This document shows positions 60,145 through 64,000 of a stretch of DNA of 64,000 bases, piece by piece. This stretch comes from an uncultured Bacteroidales bacterium. Lineage in GTDB: Bacteria; Bacteroidota; Bacteroidia; Bacteroidales; Paludibacteraceae. Numbering within the stretch: the first letter of the stretch is position 1; every line of letters starts with the position of its first letter. A program made the position numbers and the translations under genes. The stretch lies in contig CADAZU010000011.1 in the NCBI GenBank assembly GCA_902792535.1, positions 1 through 64,000 of the forward strand. Reading direction: 5' to 3'. The notes below the pieces were generated by a model that did no database searches, was not told the DNA's origin, and saw only the letters and a program-made list of their open reading frames with translations.

Positions 60145-61335
60145 ATGTATCAGGAATTTCAGAAACACCTGCAGCAGACCTTGGCGGAGATCAAGGAGGC
60201 AGGACTTTATAAGAACGAGCGGGTGATCATCACCCCGCAGTCAAGCGGAATCAAAGTAGAAGGCGGACAGGAAGTGATTAACTTCTGTGCGAATAACTAT
60301 CTGGGTTTGGCGGACAATAAAGAGTTGATCGAAGCTGCGAAGGCGCGTATGGACGCACGCGGTTACGGCATGGCTTCCGTGCGTTTCATCTGCGGCACGC
60401 AGGACACGCACAAAGAGCTGGAGAAGGTGATCTCGGACTTCTTCGGAACAGAGGATACGATCCTTTATGCGGCTTGTTTTGACGCGAACGGCGGTCTGTT
60501 TGAACCGCTGCTGACCGAAGAAGATGCTATCATCTCCGATGCGCTCAACCACGCTTCTATCATCGACGGCGTGCGGCTTTGCAAGGCGGTTCGTTACCGT
60601 TATGCGAACGGAGACATGGCGGATCTGGAGGAGCAGCTGAAGAAAGCGCAGGCACAGCGTTTCCGAATTATTGCAACGGACGGTGTGTTCTCCATGGATG
60701 GTAACGTCTGTCCGCTGGATAAGATCTATGAGTTGGCGCAGAAATACAACGCGCTGGTCATGGTGGATGAGAGCCACTCGGCAGGCGTGGTCGGCAAGAC
60801 CGGACACGGCGTGACCGAACTATACAACATGCGCGGCAAGGTGGAGATCATCACCGGCACGCTCGGCAAAGCGTTCGGCGGATCGGTTGGCGGTTTCACT
60901 ACGGGTAAGAAAGAGATCATTGACCTCTTGCGTCAGCGCAGCCGTCCGTATCTGTTCTCGAACTCGATCCCGCCGATGATTGCCGCGGCAGGAATCAAGA
61001 CGTTTGAGATCTTGACGCGGAGCAACGAGCTGCAGGATCGTCTGCACGAGAACACGGCGTACTTCGTAGAGAAGATGAAAGCGGCAGGATTCGATATCAA
61101 GCCGACGCAGTCTGCTATCTGCGCAGTTATGCTGTATGACGCACGGCTGAGTCAGGAGTTCGCTGCGGCGCTCCAGAAAGAAGGAATATACGTAACGGGC
61201 TTTTATTATCCGGTCGTTCCGAAAGGACAGGCGCGTATCCGCGTGCAGGTTTCCGCCGCGCATACACGCGAACAATTGGATAAATGTATCGCCGCCTTTA
61301 CGAAGATTGGCACGATTCTTGGTGTATTGAAGTGA
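60145..61335 (+). CDS. kbl: Glycine C-acetyltransferase (2-amino-3-ketobutyrate CoA ligase)
   Basis: Kbl cleaves 2-amino-3-oxobutyrate with CoA to glycine and acetyl-CoA, the second step of threonine breakdown. The 396-residue PLP enzyme of the alpha-oxoamine synthase family shows NNYLGLADN, GTQDTHKELE, MVDESHSAGVVG and the PLP lysine in TGTLGKAFGG. The ATG at 60145 is chosen over a start in the repeat upstream. Its partner tdh follows. Confidence 0.94.
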   Translation: MYQEFQKHLQQTLAEIKEAGLYKNERVIITPQSSGIKVEGGQEVINFCANNYLGLADNKELIEAAKARMDARGYGMASVRFICGTQDTHKELEKVISDFFGTEDTILYAACFDANGGLFEPLLTEEDAIISDALNHASIIDGVRLCKAVRYRYANGDMADLEEQLKKAQAQRFRIIATDGVFSMDGNVCPLDKIYELAQKYNALVMVDESHSAGVVGKTGHGVTELYNMRGKVEIITGTLGKAFGGSVGGFTTGKKEIIDLLRQRSRPYLFSNSIPPMIAAAGIKTFEILTRSNELQDRLHENTAYFVEKMKAAGFDIKPTQSAICAVMLYDARLSQEFAAALQKEGIYVTGFYYPVVPKGQARIRVQVSAAHTREQLDKCIAAFTKIGTILGVLK

Positions 61336-61365
61336 CAAAGTGACAAAGTACAAGGGACAAAGGAA
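61336..61365. repeat. gacaaagtgacaaagtac junction repeat
   Basis: Units of gacaaag and acaagg fill the kbl-tdh gap, directly before the tdh ATG. Confidence 0.75.
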
Positions 61366-62391
61366 ATGAAAGCATTAGTTAAGAAATATGCGGAGCCGGG
61401 CATTTGGATGGAAGAAGTTCCGATGCCGGAAGTGGGCGTGAACGACGTGCTGATCAAGGTCATCAAAGCCGCTATTTGCGGAACGGATTTGCACATGTAC
61501 AAATGGGACGCATGGTCGCAAAGCCACTGCAAACCGCCTTATACGATGGGTCATGAGTTCGTGGGAATAGTAGCCGAAGTGGGCGCAGGTGTGCGCAATT
61601 TCAAGGTTGGCGAGCGCGTCACGGCGGAAGGGCATATCGTTTGCGGACATTGCCGCAACTGCCGCAGAGGCATGGGACATGTGTGCGAGAATACGATCTC
61701 GGTCGGAATAATGGGCAAAGACGGTTGTTTCGCAGAGTACGTGACGATTCCGGAGAGTAATGTGGTTAAGTTGCGTCCGGAGATACCTGACGATTTCGCA
61801 GCGATCATGGATCCGTTCGGCAATGCCACCCATACGGCACTTGCTTTTCCTCTTTTGGGCGAAGATGTGCTGATCACGGGCGCAGGGCTGATCGGAACGA
61901 TGGCAGCAGGAATCTGCCGCTATGCGGGAGCCAAACATATCGTGGTGACGGACATCAATCCGCTGCGGCTGGAGATCGCCAAGAAGATGGGTGCGACGCT
62001 GACAGTAGATGGCAGCAAGGGCGAGACGGTAGAAGGCGCGATGAAGCAATTAGGCATCAAAGGTTTCGATGTGGGACTGGAGATGTCCGGCGCACCTGCT
62101 GCCTTCAATGAGATGATCGAGCATATGTACAAAGGTGCCAACATCGCCCAGCTCGGTATCCTCCCTTCTGACACCCAGGTCAACTGGTCGGATGTGATCT
62201 TCAATGCCTTGACAATCAAAGGAATCACGGGTCGCCGCATGTGGGAGACTTGGTATCAGATGGAGCAGATGCTGCTCGGAGGACTGGACCTCAGTCCGGT
62301 GATCACCCACCGCTTCCAGTTCGAGGACTTCCAAAAGGGCTTCGACGTCATGGTAAGCGGTCAATGCGGCAAAGTTCTCCTCGAATGGTAA
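61366..62391 (+). CDS. tdh: L-threonine 3-dehydrogenase
   Basis: Tdh oxidises threonine to 2-amino-3-oxobutyrate with NAD, feeding Kbl. The 341-residue zinc alcohol-dehydrogenase family enzyme has the catalytic zinc Cys in ICGTDLHMYKWDAW and His in MGHEFVG. The structural zinc cysteines are in CGHCRNCRRGMGHVC, and the NAD loop is in ITGAGLIGTMA. Length matches E. coli Tdh. Confidence 0.95.
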   Translation: MKALVKKYAEPGIWMEEVPMPEVGVNDVLIKVIKAAICGTDLHMYKWDAWSQSHCKPPYTMGHEFVGIVAEVGAGVRNFKVGERVTAEGHIVCGHCRNCRRGMGHVCENTISVGIMGKDGCFAEYVTIPESNVVKLRPEIPDDFAAIMDPFGNATHTALAFPLLGEDVLITGAGLIGTMAAGICRYAGAKHIVVTDINPLRLEIAKKMGATLTVDGSKGETVEGAMKQLGIKGFDVGLEMSGAPAAFNEMIEHMYKGANIAQLGILPSDTQVNWSDVIFNALTIKGITGRRMWETWYQMEQMLLGGLDLSPVITHRFQFEDFQKGFDVMVSGQCGKVLLEW

Positions 62392-62460
62392 GAAAACCTA
62401 GATAAACTAGTACAACTAGTTAAACTAGATAAAATAGAACAAACTAAATAATTAACAACA
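62392..62460. repeat. aactagat/aactagta junction repeat
   Basis: Units of aaactagat, aactagtac and aactagtt fill most of the gap between tdh and the M16 gene. It is another family of short-unit junction repeat. Confidence 0.7.
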
Positions 62461-64000
62461 ATGAGAAAGTATTTACTTAGCGCTCTGCTGCTGGTATGCA
62501 GCATCGCATTTCTCTCTGCTCAGACCCGTGAGGGTTTGACTGAGTACAAGTTGGAAAATGGTCTCACTGTGCTTTTGTGGGAAGACCACGATGCGCCGGA
62601 TGTAACGGGCTATGTAGTAGTTCGCGCCGGAGCTGTGGACGAGCCGTCCGAGTACACCGGTTTGGCTCACTATCTGGAGCATATGCTCTTCAAGGGTACG
62701 CAACGTATCGGTGCATTGGATTGGGAGAAAGAGAAACCGATCTATGATTCGATCATTGCTTTGTATGACCAGTACAGCGACGCAACGGATCCGAAAGTGC
62801 GCGAGGAACTCGCAACGAAGATCAACGAGTGCTCCATGCGTGAGGCGAAGATCTCTTCGACCGAAGATTTCTTCAACATGCTGGACCTCATCGGAGCTGA
62901 GGGCGTGAACGCGTACACGTCCTATGACCTGACAGCGTATCATAACTCGTTCCCAGCAGCAGAGATGTACCGCTGGTTGACGATCTTCTCCGACCGTCTG
63001 ATTAATCCTGTGTTCCGTACGTTCCAAGCCGAGCTGGAGAACGTGTTCGAGGAGTATAACATGTACGCCAACGAGCCTTCTTCGCAGGCGCAAAAACAGC
63101 TGATGGAAGATATCTACAAAGGTTCTCCGTACGAGCGCGACGTGATCGGTCTGCCGGAGCACCTGAAGAATCCGCGTCTGAGCCGTCTGATCGAGTTCTA
63201 CAACACATGGTATGTGCCGAACAACATGGCATTGATCATCGTGGGTGATTTCGACACCGAGAGCACCAAGCCGATGATTGCGCAGACTTTCGGTCGTTTG
63301 GAGCCGAAAGAGTTGCCTGCTCGTCCGAGCTATCCGGAGGTTAAGCTGACCGGAAAGAAGCACTACAATCTGGGTTACAACCCGCAGGTAGCTTGGGTTT
63401 ATCAGGGTGTCAAAGAGGGCGATCCGGATCAGGATGTACTGGAGTTCGTTTGCGAACTGCTCTACAACGGTCAGACCGGTCTGCTGGATCAAGTGAACAC
63501 CAAGGGTGATGTTTCCGCAGCATATGCCTTCTCCGACACCCGTCGTAATGACGGACGTGTGATCGTGATGGCAGTTCCGTACTATGACGCAAACCAGCAG
63601 ATGTTCGAGTCCGACAAGGCTACCGAGGCAATCGTAATGCGCGAGATCGACAAGATCAAACGCGGCGAGATCTCGGATGAGCTGATCGCGAACGTAAAAC
63701 ATATGTATGCCCAGAGCTACAAGGGCTTCAACGAATCGCCTTCGACCAAGATGAGCGTGCTCGTGGATGCATTCACATATGCAAAACCGGTAGATGACAT
63801 CTTCACGGCAAACGAGAAGATTCAGAACCTCACCAAAGAGGAGATTGCACGCGTGGCAAAGAAATATTTCGATGCTGACCATATGACCATCTCCTTTGAC
63901 GAGGACACCAAGAACATGAAGGCAAAGACGCTGCCGAAGCCGAATATCAAACCGCTTGATCCGGTGAAGAATGCGAAGACCGCTTATGCCGAGGAGTTCA
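62461..64000 (+). CDS. M16 (insulinase-type) zinc peptidase, partial at right edge
   Basis: The first 513 residues of an exported M16 peptidase are seen; the gene continues past the window. It has a signal peptide (LLSALLLVCSIAFLSAQ) and the inverted zinc motif HYLEHMLF (HXXEH), with the third ligand Glu expected in the later ENVFEEYN region. The first M16 domain is followed by the inactive M16_C domain from about residue 255. Bacteroidetes members act in the periplasm, many as the larger paired-domain form of about 930 residues. It lies 69 bases after tdh. Confidence 0.92.
   Translation, partial: MRKYLLSALLLVCSIAFLSAQTREGLTEYKLENGLTVLLWEDHDAPDVTGYVVVRAGAVDEPSEYTGLAHYLEHMLFKGTQRIGALDWEKEKPIYDSIIALYDQYSDATDPKVREELATKINECSMREAKISSTEDFFNMLDLIGAEGVNAYTSYDLTAYHNSFPAAEMYRWLTIFSDRLINPVFRTFQAELENVFEEYNMYANEPSSQAQKQLMEDIYKGSPYERDVIGLPEHLKNPRLSRLIEFYNTWYVPNNMALIIVGDFDTESTKPMIAQTFGRLEPKELPARPSYPEVKLTGKKHYNLGYNPQVAWVYQGVKEGDPDQDVLEFVCELLYNGQTGLLDQVNTKGDVSAAYAFSDTRRNDGRVIVMAVPYYDANQQMFESDKATEAIVMREIDKIKRGEISDELIANVKHMYAQSYKGFNESPSTKMSVLVDAFTYAKPVDDIFTANEKIQNLTKEEIARVAKKYFDADHMTISFDEDTKNMKAKTLPKPNIKPLDPVKNAKTAYAEEF

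Overview
This 64 kb window is densely coding DNA from the Bacteroidales, probably a gut or other host-associated lineage. The signs are the Bacteroidetes promoter (a TTTG or TTGCATAT box about 20 bases before TAnnTTTG), type IX secretion tails, SusC-like receptors with carboxypeptidase-regulatory domains, PCMD and DUF3078 proteins, and A/T-rich leaders in place of Shine-Dalgarno sites. I saw no rRNA, tRNA, CRISPR array, prophage or intact insertion sequence. Coding density, codon use and the repeats suggest one continuous chromosome.

Layout. 1-3.0 kb (minus): a partial protein kinase, a YbjN-like protein and an aminopeptidase P. 3.4-7.7 kb (plus): a GH3-type acyl-adenylating enzyme, a HAD phosphatase, a PlsC-like acyltransferase and an EamA exporter. 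7.7-10.7 kb: a tightly coupled trio of steroid 5-alpha-reductase, Old Yellow Enzyme flavoprotein and short-chain dehydrogenase. This matches the 5AR/5BR/3-beta-HSDH set known from gut Bacteroidales that remodel bile acids. 10.8-19.3 kb: a TonB-dependent receptor and two large repeat-rich surface proteins. 19.4-27.3 kb (minus): S41 protease, coaD, acyltransferase, YigZ, C1 peptidase, prfB, an AsmA-like protein and a small membrane protein. 27.4-31.9 kb: secA (frame broken by a deletion that removes Walker A) and a DUF3078 protein. 31.9-35.2 kb (minus): HD hydrolase, fmt, lgt, nadK. 35.3-37.4 kb: an accessory insert with an unknown gene, a small ORF, a conserved leader element and a MORN/DUF1963 gene. 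37.5-41.2 kb: pdxJ, exbB-exbD-tonB, a DJ-1 protein and a TerB-like protein. 41.3-47.1 kb (minus): queE, queD, queC and queF, directly downstream of a large type IX-secreted Ig-repeat protein. 47.4-50.8 kb: a DUF3078 protein, a coiled-coil protein, zapA and rny. 50.9-52.4 kb (minus): a TrmN6-like methyltransferase and a His-rich permease. 52.5-57.4 kb: histidine kinase, AraC regulator and TonB receptor. 57.7-64 kb: NUDIX hydrolase, gdhA, kbl, tdh and a partial M16 peptidase.

Three things stand out. First, the steroid/bile-acid reductase operon lies beside a surface-receptor locus and an acyl-adenylating operon. Second, short low-complexity repeats sit at most gene junctions, and members of the same families are found in frame inside several conserved genes (pepP, S41 protease, trmN6, yigZ, a TonB receptor). 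This resembles the coding-tolerant palindromic elements of Rickettsia. Third, a 115-bp element occurs twice without gaps (about 76 percent identical by hand count), each time leading on the minus strand into a tiny ORF starting M(K/E)(A/S)KK. A cloverleaf-like inverted repeat and tandem arrays of 11, 23 and 61 bp are further unexplained structure.
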